A stretch of DNA of 64,000 nt from Dentipellis sp. KUC8613 (taxonomy: Eukaryota; Basidiomycota; Agaricomycetes; Russulales; Hericiaceae), in assembly GCA_002286715.1 (NCBI GenBank), contig NSJX01000031.1, positions 98,266 to 162,265 on the forward strand. The letters are read 5' to 3'. Under the pieces are notes generated by a model, which did no database searches, was not told where the DNA came from, and saw only the letters and a program-made list of their open reading frames with translations. The translations under genes and the position numbers were made by a program. Within the stretch, counting starts at the first letter, position 1. Each line of letters opens with the position of its first letter. Positions 47,092 to 59,600 of this stretch are shown here, in pieces.

Positions 47092-50000
47092 ATGCCCAGC
47101 ATGGCGCTCCATACACGAGCACTGGTGTCGCGTTCTGCAGCCAACCGAATAACACGGAGGACATACCACGACGAATCCTTCGGTTTCCGCAAGCCGCGCG
47201 CGTTCTCGCTCCCCGACTGTGCGATAACACGTCCTTATCTCCACGCACGCGCACGCCGTCAGCTAACGCATGTCCATCAGACTCGCCCGCCCAGCTGGCA
47301 AATCGTACGACCAATGCCCCGCTGCTGCGCTACGTGGACTCCCTGCGCATGCATGGGCACCGCGCGGCGCGCATCGATCCGCTCGACCTGCTGCAGCGCG
47401 AGGAGGTCGCCGCGCTCGATCCGGCGCGGTATGGGCTCGTGGACGGGTCCAAGACATACGACGTGAATGGCATCATCTGGAATAAACCCGTCGGCGAGCA
47501 TTCAGATACGCCGGAACTGTGGCCCCTGCGCGATATCGTCGCGCACCTGCGCTCGGTGTACGTCGGCCGCATCGCGTATGAGTACATGCACTCCCCGTCC
47601 AAGACGGAGCGGCTGTGGTTCTCGCATATGCTCGAGTCGCGTACGGCGGGGAAAGAGGGTATGGACGTGGCGCGGAAAGCGCGTATACATAAACTGTTGG
47701 TTGAGAGTGAGACCTTCGACCAATTTTTGCAGGTCAAGTTTCCGAATTTGAAGAGGTATGGGCTCGAGGGCGGCGAGTCTATGATCCCCGCTTTGGATGC
47801 GCTGTTCTCGGTTGCTGCTCATGGTGCGTTCTCTTACTCATTCATCGGAAAACAAGACTGTTAAACGTTATGAAGCTGGGGTGCAGCACATTGTGATGGG
47901 CATGCCTCATCGCGGTCGTTTGAATCTGCTTACCGGTCTCCTGGAATACTCTCCCGCGGCACTCTTCCACAAGATCAGAGGCGGCTCTGAAGTGCCAGAC
48001 GACCTAGGTGCCTCCGGGGACGTCATATCGCATCTCTGTACGTCCTGGCCCGCTGTCTAATTCTCACTACTAACCCTCAGACAAGTCGCCTCCCCGACTC
48101 TGCACTACGACGGCGCGAACCCCATCAAGATATCCCTGCTCCCGAATCCGTCCCACCTGGAAGCCGTATCCCCCGTCGCATTAGGAAAGACGCGCGCGAA
48201 GCAGTATTCTCTGCTGAAGAGCTCCCCGGACGACTGTATGCTTGGTGATCGCGCAATGTGTGTACAACTGCACGGAGATGGAAGTTTCACCGGGCAGGGC
48301 GTCGTCATGGAGAGTCTGGGCCTGAGTAAGCCGTCGTTGCTGCTTTCTTGGGACTTCGAGCTGAATGTTGTGTGTCGTGTGTTTGAAGGCAACTTGCCGC
48401 ATTTCACAAGTGGGGGAAGTGTGCATATCGTAGTCAAGTACGCGCATACACTTCACACTTATCTAAATTACCGTACTGACGTCCGCTTTCTGCAGCAACA
48501 AGTCCGCCTCCCTCTCCCGCTCTCTGACTCTAGCTACATACTCACGAATTCGAACCTGCCAGCATCGGATACACAACCCCAGCCGCCAGCGCGCGCTCCT
48601 CGCTCTACTGCTCCGACATCGGCAAGATGATCAACGCGCCCGTCCTGCACGTCAACGGCGACTATCCCGAAGGTCTGTCCGGATCCTATACCCCCCGCAC
48701 GCCTCGTCACCACTCAAATCGGTATGTCAGATGTTGTGAGGGCGGTCGAAGTGGCATTTAAATACCGGAATTACTTCCGGAAGGTGCGTCCCTTGTCCCC
48801 ACTCATATGCGCGCTTTATGTATGTCGATGCACACCGGCACCAGGACATCGTGATCGACCTGCTCGTCTACCGCCGCTGGTACGCCCTCCCCCTCCTCCC
48901 CTCCCTCCTCGCATACATCCCAACTAAAACTAAACCCACCTCGACCAAACAGGGGCCACAACGAGCTCGACGAGCCCGCCTTCACGCAGCCCCACATGTA
49001 CACCCAGATCCGCTCGCGCAAGTCCGTGCCCGCGCTGTACGAGCAGGCGCTGCTCGCGGACGAGGTGCTCTCCGAGGACTCCGCGGCCGGCGTGCGTGCG
49101 GCACGTAAGGCGGATCTGGAGCGCGCGCTTGCGGCGGCGCCGGCGTATGTGCCGCCGGGGCTGCGGATGGGGGGACGGTGGGAGGGGATGGTGTGGCCCG
49201 GGAGTGGGGAGGCTGTGCGCGAGCCGCGGACGGGTGTGCGGAGGGAGGTGCTGGGGAGGGTGGGCAGGGCGAGTGTGGAGGTGCCGGAGGGCTATGTGAG
49301 TGCGCTATGGCGTGTTTCTGGGAGATGGGGTGCTGATGAGGGGTGCTGTAGGAGATTCATCCGCGCTTGCAGAGGCATGTGAAGCATCGGCTGCAGGCGG
49401 TGGAGGCGGGCGCGGGGATCGATTGGGCGACTGCTGAAGTGGGTTCTTCTTCCTCTGAGCTGTTGGGGATTGGGATGTTTGCTGATGGGGGTGTGGGTGT
49501 GGTGGATGGTTTGACAGGCGATGGCGTTTGGGACGTTGATGCTCGAGTCGTGCGATGTGCGTATTTCGGGGCAGGATGTTGGAAGGGGGACGTTCAGCCA
49601 GCGGTATGCCTGTCTTCTATTGTTTTCCTATGCCATTGTCATTGCGCTTATGGTTCTTAATTGATATATATTCTAGGCATGCTATGTTCGTGGACCAGAA
49701 GACTGAGGCGGTGGTGGTGCCGTTGAATGCCCAGCTTGATGCGGAGGGCGCTGGGAGGTTGGAGTTGGCGAATAGTATGTTATGCTGATTTTATTTCTTC
49801 TGAGAACTTAATGGGGCGTTGTGCAGGTTCGTTGAGCGAAATGGCCGTTATGGGCGTATGTGTCTTTTTTTTTCTAAATCGACACATGCCTGGTCGACTT
49901 ACATACGTTGCGTAGTTCGAGTTCGGAGTCAGCTGGGAACGCCCCAACATCCTCCCGATCTGGGAAGCGCAGGTCAGTCTCCCGTCCTGTCGTAATTCGC

Positions 50001-51097
50001 AACTCGTTTCATGGAAGCTGTCACCGGCTAACGTCACACGGTCCCGATCATGGCATAACCTGTCTGCCCGTCGTTGCAGTTTGGGGATTTCTTCAATGGC
50101 GCCCAGGTACGCTACGTCTCTTGCTGATGGCGCTGTTAATTGAGTATGGCTAATTGACACTCTGGCGGGTGACAGGTTGTTATTGATACGTTTGTGTCGT
50201 CTTCGGAGAGTGAGCCGAATTGCTCAGCTGTTTTATGGCGGAGCTGACATTAATGCAGCGAAATGGCTGAAGCAGAGCGGTATCGTGTTGTTGCTGCCCC
50301 ATGGGTTGGATGGGGCTGGTCCCGAGCATTCGTCGTCTCGGATCGAGCGCATGCTGCAGGTATGTACCCCGGTCCGGATCCCAGCGGATTGCTGGAACGC
50401 TCAGTTTTGTTCTAGTTGACCAACGACGCCTATGAACCCGACGAGAACGTCAATATCAACATGCATGTTGTGTTCCCGACGACGCCGGCGCAGTATTTCC
50501 ATCTTCTACGGAGGCAGATCAAGCGCAATTACAGGAAGCCATTGGTCGTCGCCGCACCCAAGGGACTGCTTCGCCTTCCTGTAGATCAATTTCTCTCCCG
50601 ACTTACCACGCATATACTTACACCGGCTTATCCAGGCCGCCGCATCCGCGCTTTCTGACTTTGAACCAGATACGCGCTTCCAGCCTGTGCTCCGCGACCC
50701 AATCGACAATGCAAACAGTGCGACGCGTGTCATCATCCTCTCGGGCAAGCTCTACTACGACCTCGCCAAAGAACGCAGTGCGCGCGGCCTTACCGACCGC
50801 GTGGCGCTCATCCGCGTCGAAGAGCTTGCGCCGTTCCCCTTCCGTGCGCTCGAGGAGGCCTTGACCCCGTACACGGTCGCCGGCGTGCCTGAATTGTTCT
50901 GGGTGCAGGAGGAGCCGCGCAACCAGGGCGCCTGGAACCATGTACAGGGACGCTTGGAGGCGGTGCTGTCGCGGCTCGGGGTGGACAGTGTGCGGTATGT
51001 CGGGAGGAAGGCGGCGGGGGTGCCGGCTCCCGGAGTCGGGAAGGTGTACAAGGCGGAGCAGGAGGGAATTTTGAAGGATGCATTTGAGGGATTGTGA
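47092..51097 (+). CDS. DHTKD1: 2-oxoadipate/2-oxoglutarate dehydrogenase E1 component, DHTKD1 type (mitochondrial)
   Basis: This thiamine-diphosphate enzyme decarboxylates a 2-oxoacid, by homology 2-oxoadipate from lysine breakdown, in a mitochondrial dehydrogenase complex. Twenty exons join in frame to 937 residues, the size of human DHTKD1. The N-terminus is rich in Arg and Ser without acids ([15 protein letters not shown]), as in a mitochondrial presequence. Family blocks are [59 protein letters not shown] (near residue 340) with the closing Asn-Asn near residue 374 (cofactor motif), [37 protein letters not shown] and [15 protein letters not shown]. Exons 48389-48437, 48496-48501, 48845-48879, 49827-49855, 50080-50106 and 50176-50209 are very short. 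The 6-nt one is required to supply the Asn-Asn. The start could also be the ATG at 47101. Confidence 0.94.
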
Positions 51098-51671
51098 GCG
51101 GCATAGGATTTGATGCTGCCAGTGCTGCAATTGTACTACATCTGGGCTATTCCTAACTGTGTTTCGTGGGGTGATGAACGCACTGCATACCATGCTGCTA
51201 CAATGATCCCTTCAACTCTGCTGAACAGCCTCGCGAGTTTTTCGCGTTGGACACTTTTCGCCGGGTGCTCAACCGGGCAGCTATGTTGCTATACTCCCCA
51301 AGGACAAGGAGGATCACAGCAAAGACTATGTATACGATTTCCTAAAAAGGGGCGAAAGAGCGTTTCACACGGGATAGATACAGCAGTGCCCGACACTTTC
51401 TCCTCCTCCTCCCCCGCTCTCTCCGCCTCCCGCTCTCCGCCCCTCCTTTTCCTCTTGCTTTCGCTCTATGTGCTTATAATTCCTCGCTTTCAGACGTGCG
51501 TCCGCGTTCCATTTTGCTGCCGCCGCTAAGCGTCAGCTGACGTCAAAAAAGCTTCAACACGGTTGACGTGAGCTGTCCGCCGAGCATCCAGGCACTAGCT
51601 CCCCTCCATGCTTCACCGCGAGCGCCTGCTCTCCGCCCGTCTACGCTCCTTACCCCCGCCCCCCGCCCACG
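51098..51671. other. Intergenic region between DHTKD1-type gene and the serine-rich protein
   Basis: About 570 bp hold the first gene's 3' end and a pyrimidine-rich upstream region (51395-51440, 51600-51665) of the next gene. No gene is seen. Confidence 0.5.
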
Positions 51672-54600
51672 ATGTCCACAAAAACCCAAACCGCGCACTC
51701 GTACTTCCCGCGCTTCGGCTTCAAATCCGCCCCCAAACCCCCCGCGCCGCGGCCGACGGCGCAGGACGATGACGACTGGTACACGCCCTACAACGGCCCG
51801 TACGAGATCCCCGACACGCTCACGCAGCAGCAGCAGGCGCACGACCGCGCGCGCGACAGCTGGGGGCAGGTGCTCAGTTCCGCGATGCAGCACGAGGCCG
51901 TGCTGCCCGATCCCGAGCTCGCACAGCGGTACCAGAACGGTGAGGCGTCCGCTGGCTTCGGCGGGGACGAATTTGGGGACGGGTATGGGGACGGGCAGGA
52001 TGGGCAGAAGAGCAGAGCACACCGCGGGCGGGCCGCAACACTTTCGTCCGCGATCGCATCAAGAGGACCAGACCGCCGTGGGGTTTCGCCCCGTCAGCGG
52101 TCCCCACCCGCCACCGCCGTGAGCAGACACCCGCAGGCCTACATCTCGTCGTACATCGACCTCGACGCGGCCGGCGGCATCGGCGACTCGCCCATGCCTA
52201 TCCAGCGAAACCACCACACGCAGAGTGCGCCTCCCAACCCGCCACCGAGTGCGACCAACCGCCTCAGTCTCGCCTCTTTCTTGACCTTTGGCAATTCTGC
52301 GCGCCGGCGGACAAATTCCGTCACAGAGCGCTCCCCCATAGACGAACCGAGCGCGTCGCGATCCAACAGCCGGCCGTCGACGCCTACGTCGGGGTCTCTT
52401 CGGCGGCGCAGAAGCAAGCGCACCCGTGCCGCACAAGAGCAAAGCCAAGGCACGACCGAGGACGACTATTACAACTCCTACTACTCGACGCTCCTCACCA
52501 CACCCAAGACGGCCGACCCCCCCGCCGCCGCGCGCCTGCGCGCCAACACCACCTCCACCTCGCGCCCGCTCGTCGAAACCCAAGCCCCCACGCCCGCGCT
52601 CCATCCCTACGCGTACCCCTTCCCCTCCGCGCCCTCGCAGCTCTCGCCCACCGGGGGCGCGGCGCGGCGCGCGCCGCTCGTCTCCATCCTGCACAGCAGC
52701 CCCTCGTACACCCTCAAGGGCAAGGCCGTCGACCGCCAGGCGTCCTACCAGTACCCACGCCCGCCGCCCATGTCCGCGTTCGCGAGCACGACGCCGATCC
52801 CGGGCAAGTCGAGCATCCGCAACTCGCTCCTCAAGGCCATCTCGACGCCGAACCTGCACGGCCTCGCGCGCTCGCAGGGCTCGTCGCCGCGCCCGCAGCC
52901 GAGGCCGAAGCAGCGCTGGCTCTCGCCCGAGACGTGGTGCGACGCGCTGCTGTTTCCCCGCCCGCGCTTCGCGATGCACGTCGAGGAGGGCAGCGTCGAC
53001 CACGGCGGCGGGGGCGGGGGCAGCGGCGGGAGTAAAGCCGACGGCCGCATCGTCAGCCCGCCGCCGAGCCCGATTGCCGCGTGGACGTTCAAGGCGGGCG
53101 GCGAGGCGTCCGAGCCGTGGCACAATGCGCGCATCGTGGACGACTACTCGCTCACTGGACGTCCTACTGCGGCCAACACGGGTTCGCTGTACGGCACGAA
53201 GAGCATCCTCAAGAGCCGCTCTGCGATGAACCTGTCGACGATTGCGTCCGAGGCGGAGGAGAGCCGCAGTCCGCCCGCCGCGACGCCGATGTATCTGTCG
53301 CCCGCACCAGCTGGGAAGGAACGCCCGCGGAGCTTCGCGCAGGACGACCTGTCGCTGCCGTCGCCCGTCCCCTCGCTCGCCAAGTACGTCCCCCTCACTT
53401 CCTCACCTCTACATCTAGCGCAGAATCGACCTGACCGACCGCGCCGCACAGGGTCCTCGAAGCAGGCGAGACGCTCGACCGCGAGCGCAAGGCGTGGCAG
53501 ACACAGGCGACGCAGTCCTTCACGAACAAGATCTCGCGCTCGATGTCGCGCGCGCGCGCCAAGTCCGTCGGGCACGCGCGCGGCGCGCGCATCCAGGACG
53601 CGCACGAGCACGGCAACCTCGACTTTCTGGCGGCAAGGACGCTGCTGGGCAGCCAGGCGGTCGCGCCGAAGGTGCACATCGTGCCGCCGGCGTCGTCGTC
53701 CGGGTCGGGGTCGGGCACGGGCACGGGCACGGGGACGAACTCGTCGCACTCGAGGACGCAGTCGCGCGGGAAGAGCCACGGGCACAGCAACTCGTTCACG
53801 GCGACGGTCTCGTCGCGCTCGCTCGGGGGCACCGCACACTCGCATTCGCACTCACACTCGCATTCGCATTCGCGCAACGAGAGCTGGGGCCGCTCCGCGC
53901 TGCGCTCCGCCGCGGGCCTCTGCGTGAGCGACGAGGGCATGAGCCCGTCGGAGGAGCCCAAGACGACGTTCGACCACTCGCTCCGGGCCGCGGAGACGAA
54001 GATCGTGCACCTGAACGAGCAGATGCTGCGCGAGCGCATGGTCGCGGAAGGGGGGGCCGTGGTAGCGGCGTCGACGGCGCTCGCGATGATGGGCGGCCAG
54101 GGCGTGGGCGCGGGCGCGGAGGGCCTGCGCCCGTCGCCGACGCCGACGCCGTCGGGGATGACCGTGTCCGCGGAGGGATTCCCCGTGGGCATTGCGCTGT
54201 CGTCGCCCCCGCCGTCCGCGGACGAGCACTCGCAGACGCCGGAGCCGCCGTTTGTGTTGGATCACCCGTATGCGCAGGGAGGCTTCTCTGGATATGCGTC
54301 GCAGCAGCAGCAGCAGGAGTTCAAGCGCGGTCATGGGCACCACAGGTCCGCCTCGACGCAGTACAGAAGCTCCGACTATGCTGGTCCCCACCCGTCCTCG
54401 CCGCATATCGCCATTCCACCTGGCTCTGCTACCAATGACGTTGCGATGCGCCATCGCCTCCCACCCCACGCAATCTTGCACCCATACGCCCAATATGCCA
54501 CCCAGCAAGAGGCCGAGCCTGAACCTCCCATGGAACCCGCTCCTGAGATGCTGAACGTCAGGAACCCTAGCCCGAGCCACGCGTACGCCGCGGGGGATCG

Positions 54601-56038
54601 CAACAGCGGCGGCCCGCTCGGCCTGGGCGACGCACTCTCTTATGCGCTCATGCGGCGCGGGAGCCTCGATAGCGGGCTCGGCGCAAGCGAGGAGCAGGCG
54701 CTCGCATCCACACCCTCGAGCTCCGTGCTCTCGCCCTCAACCCGGCGCACAAAGAGCGCGCGGCGGCCCGGGCTGCAGCACCTCTCGTCGTCGGGCGGGA
54801 CGAGCCGGCGCACGATGGCGTCGACGCCGCCGGACCAGCTGAACCCGCCGTTCTTCCGCACGGTGTCCTCGACGAACGCGACGCGCGGCACGCTCGACTC
54901 GCCCGCGCTCACGCTCGGCTCGGGCAGCTCGTCGCCGCAGCCGTCGCCGCGCGCGTTCAGCAGCGCGGACGACCTGTCGCGCTTCCAGGACCTGTTCTAC
55001 AAGCCTGCGCCGAGCCGCCTGCCGTCTGACGAGATGCAGCGGCCGGCGATGCAGCACTACGACGAGCCGGAGCAGGAGCCGGACGTGGATCAGCTCTCGA
55101 TGCCGAGCGGGGACATACCCGTGGATATCGCGACGCGAAATAGCGGCTTCGTGAGCCTCACACGGCAGCTGAGTGCGGAGCTCGAGGCGCTCAGCGGCGA
55201 GGTGGGCGGCGGCGAGGGCGAGGGCGACCCGATCGAGAGCCCGTCGCATATGTGGGGCCGGAGGTACGGCGGGCTGCGTGGAGAGCGGCCGCCCGAGAGC
55301 GTGCTCGACCCGAATGTCGTGCTCAGCTTGGCTATGACCGAGCAGTCGCAGGGGCAGACGTATTCGCCCGCGACGCTGCCGCTGAGGCTGCATCGCGAGC
55401 AGGGCCATAGTCCGCCGGCGCCGCCTGCGGTGAATGTGCCGGAGGATGTGAGGTCGTCGAGGGGTTCTTCGATTCTCGAGAGGGAGCTGGAGGACGTGAG
55501 CCGTGATCGTGAGTAAAACCATCTGCACGTTTGGTGGAAATCACTCATCGACATCGTGGATCTAGATGTGCTTCGCTTGGGCCACATCGAAGCGTCCTCG
55601 ACTCCTGCGGCCGAGACCGCTGAGCAACGCTTCTCTGCGCACATCCTCGTGGGCCAGCTTGGTGGGCGCGACAGCGAGGACCTCCCACGTCCCAGCGAAG
55701 ACTCGCTCACCTTGGTCACCTCGTCGCAGCCGCGCGTCCGCTCCCACACGTCGAGCCTCCTCCAGCCGCGCTCCGCAACGGACCTCACGCGCTCGAGCTA
55801 CATGACGACCAGCACCAACTCGCGCATGTCTGGCCTCTCGGACTTCCCGTCCCCGCCTGAGCAGCTCATGGTCACACCCGCGCAAGTGTCGCTCTTGAAC
55901 TCATACTTCGGCGACGTCGCCGCACCGTCGGGGTCTGAGAACGGGCCCGAGACGCAGGAGGTGACGCGCTCGCCACTGCGCACCGGGACCTTTGGCGATC
56001 TGGCAGACGCGCTGCAGCAGGACGCGTCGTCCCCGTGA
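51672..56038 (+). CDS. Large Ser/Pro/Arg-rich protein of unknown function
   Basis: I do not recognise a family. Three exons (51672-53383, 53452-55508, 55566-56038) join in frame to 1413 residues. The sequence is GC-rich and mostly low-complexity, rich in Ser, Pro, Ala and Arg with many Arg-x-x-Ser sites, as expected for an intrinsically disordered phosphoprotein. Less biased segments that may fold are the N-terminus (DDDWYTPYNGPYEIPDTL, then AHDRARDSWGQVL), QRWLSPETWCDALLFPRPRF around 52915-52970, GETLDRERKAWQTQATQSFT just after the first intron, and DNA for FQDLFYKPAPSRLP near 55000. Internal runs include a Gly-Thr/Gly-Ser stretch (about 53699-53736) and six His-Ser dipeptides. No membrane segment or signal peptide is seen. 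The three moderately conserved-looking islands argue that it is a genuine protein rather than an open-frame artefact of GC richness. Confidence 0.75.
53837..53872 (+). repeat. (His-Ser)6 coding repeat
   Basis: Six consecutive His-Ser dipeptides are encoded with mixed codons (CAC/CAT and TCG/TCA) inside the serine-rich protein. The mixed codons suggest the dipeptide run is kept at protein level and is not a fresh DNA slippage product. A metal-binding role is possible but unproven. Confidence 0.85.
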
Positions 56039-56604
56039 TGGATTATCGGTTCGGTTGGTTTGTCTGGAGATATTGATATTTTGGCTTGTGTATCGTGTGT
56101 TATACTTTATCCTTGTTTTTATAGTTTTACTGCACCTTGCCGCCCGCTCCCGCTCGCTTTATTACCTTGCACTTACCCTGCCCGCCGCACCCCTCTGTCC
56201 CCGTATATCCCTTGACCCATTATACGTCCTTACCCGTTACCCGTTGCCCCTTATAGCTTGCCACATTCCCCTGCGTTCCTCATCCTGGGTTACCCCGTCC
56301 TCCACCAACGTCACGCTCTTGTTTATTGGACCAACCCTGCACACCCAATACCATTACCCTTGCAAGCCCCGCCCTCTGCACGTAGCATTATAAAAGTTAT
56401 CCGCTTACTCTTACTCCTTACCCTTACTCTTATACATACCGTTCGCTTTTTTGCACAGACTAAATTATACGAGATTCTTCTAAGGCTACAACAACAAGAG
56501 AGAGGATAGCAAGACGATAACAATAGAGCGACCGACGTGAATGGAAAAAGTGGTATGTAGGAAGGGTATCGTAGCTCGTGAGTAAATAATAGAAAGCGGA
56601 TGGA
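56039..56604. other. Convergent intergenic region between serine-rich gene and SMC1
   Basis: The sequence is T/C-rich with several TTACCC/CCTTAC words near 56165-56450 and should hold the two 3' ends. No ORF of interest is present. Confidence 0.5.
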
Positions 56605-59600
56605 TCACTCGTCGTATTGCGTGAGCTAGAAATAGGGCGTCAGTGTCAGGGTCACAGAAGGGAAAGCGCGTTCTTACATCCAGAGTCAGTGTCCGAGAAC
56701 TATTAACGTCCTGATCACGGTATATGCCGACGAGCGAATTGCCGCGTTCGTATAGCGAGCCCTTGAGACTGATGACGATGAACTGGAATGTGGCGGACGC
56801 GTGCGCGCGGATGTAGTTTGCGATCTTTGCGACGTTTGTATTGTCGAGCGCAGCGTCGACCTCGTCTAGCACGAAGAACGGACTGGGCTGGTAGCTGTGG
56901 ATTGCGAACAGGAGCGCTAGCGCGGCTACGGTCTTCTCACCGCCGGACAGCTGCTCCATGTCACGGAAGCGCTTCATCGGGGGCATAGCGTGGTATTTGA
57001 TACCGGCGTTGTATGGTTCCTGCGCTCATGATGTTAGAGAAACCCTGGTCCTATATCAGTTGGAAGGTACCTCATTATCCTCCAGACTGAGATAGGCGAC
57101 ACCGCCCATGGGCGCGGCTTTGCCCTTCGTCAGGTCTTTGTAGACTTGGTCGATACGTTCTGCGATGTGAGCGTATGCCTTATTGAACATCTCGGCTCTG
57201 TCGGCCGGTGTCAGCAAACAGATTCAATAGCAAGTGAATTTCATCCACTAACCTTCGCCGCTTGACGTCGTTGAATGCGTCCCTGGCATTTTTAGAGTCC
57301 TTCCGGGCTTTATCTGCCTCTTTCTCGGTCTCGGCAAGCTTCGACTCGACGTCGTCCAGCCTGCGATAGCGTAGGTATATGCGATCGAAATCATGGATAG
57401 GAATGAACTTACCGGTCAATGGCTTTCATATTCGGAGCCATTCGCTCGATCTCGCCATTGAGCTTATTAATGGACGCCTCATACTCGGTCAGCGTCTTCC
57501 CAGAAGTATCCTGCACCAGAAACACGATAAGCATCGGTTAAATCAGACGTTCCGTGGTGACCTACTTCCCGCTCATCCTCATCAAGACTGTCAAAGTCCA
57601 CTTCAATGCCGAAGTCTTCGACTTGTTTGGGACGTTGAGTCGCGTTTTCATCTTCGTCGACATCCATAGCAACTTCGTCGCGAAGATTCTGCGCATATAT
57701 GTGGGAACGACGCCATAATTCGTGATCAATGAACGACTCACCTCTTCCATTGGTACTTCTCTGAGATCGCCAGTCACCAACGGCAAGTCAATCTCCTCAA
57801 GACGACACTTGCGATATAAGCCGGAACGCTCAAGACCAAGTTTCTCAATCTCGTCATTCTAAACAAACCCAAGGAACGTCAGTCCGGAAATTCTTGAGGG
57901 CAGCAGTATACTCACCCGCGTCGTGATCTCCTTCAGCGCCTGATCAAGTACCTTCGACGCCTTCAAAGTGGTCTTCTTGACCTGATCCACCTCCCGCGTC
58001 TTCTCTTCCAAGATCTCATTCAGGCCCTTCAGTTCTTCCTGCAGCGTCGCAATAGCCTGTTCCATCTCGTCGATTTCAGCCTGCGTCGCCTCCTTCGTCT
58101 GCGTCAATCTCTGAATGTTGCCGGCTTCCAAGATGACGGTGTTGTCGAGGGTGGCGATGCGGGCGCGGATGTTGTTGAGCTGCTCCTGCTCGAACTGAGA
58201 TCTACGAACGACAGTGTTATGAACGAAGACGATGGAGGTCATCGTCGTGAAAACCTACACGTGGGTCAACCGAGCGATCTGCGTGTCATACCGCAGTCGC
58301 GCGGCGCTCTCTTCTTGAGCGACCTTCAGCTGCCGTTCCTCGTACTCACGGATATTTGCGACGCCGATGCGTTCGCAAAACGCCGCGAAGACCTCGTCTT
58401 CTGCGTCGTTGACCACTGAAGCAAGCCCCTGGATCTTCTCTTGCAGCTGGTCGAGAGCTCTCTTCGCCTGTGAGTTCCCTGTCAGTATATGTAGGTGGAA
58501 AGGAATAAAGAAATGGGCCGTACTTTCGTAAGTTCAGGCGTGTTCTGCCTGAGCGTCCTATCAACGTGCTTGAGCTCGTCCTTGAGGCCCGTTACCTTCA
58601 GCTTGCAGGCACTCTGCCGTCCGAAGTCAGAAAACCATACGCGAGCAAAGTGGAACAAGACGTGCGTACCAGGTCATCTCGACTGATGTTCAACGCAGAC
58701 TCCAGCCGGGAAATCTCCGAGATGAGGTCCTCGTCTATGCGTGTCCGCGGCTTGGACTTCTGCAGATCGCCGATCTGGCTGAGCAGCGATGTCCTGACGC
58801 GCTGCAGGCCCTGGACGTCTTTCTCCTCCCACTTCTTGCTGTTGTCGTGTGAGCTCCGTCCACCCGTGATCAGGCCGCTCTTGTGGATGATGGTGCCCTC
58901 GAGCGTGACAGCTGCGATATTATCAATCAGACGATCCATGAGAAATAGAGTGCAGAAACGTACCTTTCACCTCTTGGCCCTTCTCATAACACACGTACCG
59001 CGCCACCTCCATGGTATCGCAGACCAGCGCATTCCCGCATGCGTGCTGAATAGCACGTTCGACAGCGGCTTCATATTGAATGACATCAACGGCAAGTCGC
59101 GCACCCTTGGCAAAGGCACGGAACTTGTCGTTGATGGGTTTGACCTGGATGGTGTCAAGAGGGATGAAGGTTGCTTGACCAGCACGTTGATTGCGCATAT
59201 ACTATGTCACAGCCGTTCAGACTCAAGATGTATGCGCACAGAGGGAAATGCCGCACCTCGATACAGTCAATAGCCGTCTTCTCCTCATCGACGACAACTG
59301 CATCGATGTTCCTGCCGAACACGACCGAGATGGCCGTTTCGTATTTGCGTTGGGTGGGCTTGCACAGGTCGATGAGCCGCCCACGCACGCCTGTCACCTT
59401 ATCAGTTTCAATCTCTCCATTCATGCGCGAAACCATAGATACCTGGGAATATGCGCTGAAGGTTGGACAGCGTCTCCTTCAGCTTGGCTTCACGCTCAGA
59501 CTCCTTCTGGTCGACGCCGGCCTGGAGGAGCTTGTTGTGCACATCTTGGAGCTTCTCGTTTATCTCCGCCTCGAGTCGCCTGATGGGTAAGTCTGAGTGG

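Noticed and set aside
48238..48630. Continuous plus-strand ORF of 130 codons across the DHTKD1 introns
   Set aside because: It retains introns; after 48325 and 48437 its frame departs from the conserved E1 sequence, which is recovered only by splicing.
52059..53123. Long minus-strand ORF (354 codons) and similar antisense ORFs in 51900-55800
   Set aside because: They lie antisense to the serine-rich gene, whose GC-rich third codon positions keep opposite frames open. Their products are Arg/Ala/Leu-rich with no family motifs and no splice logic.
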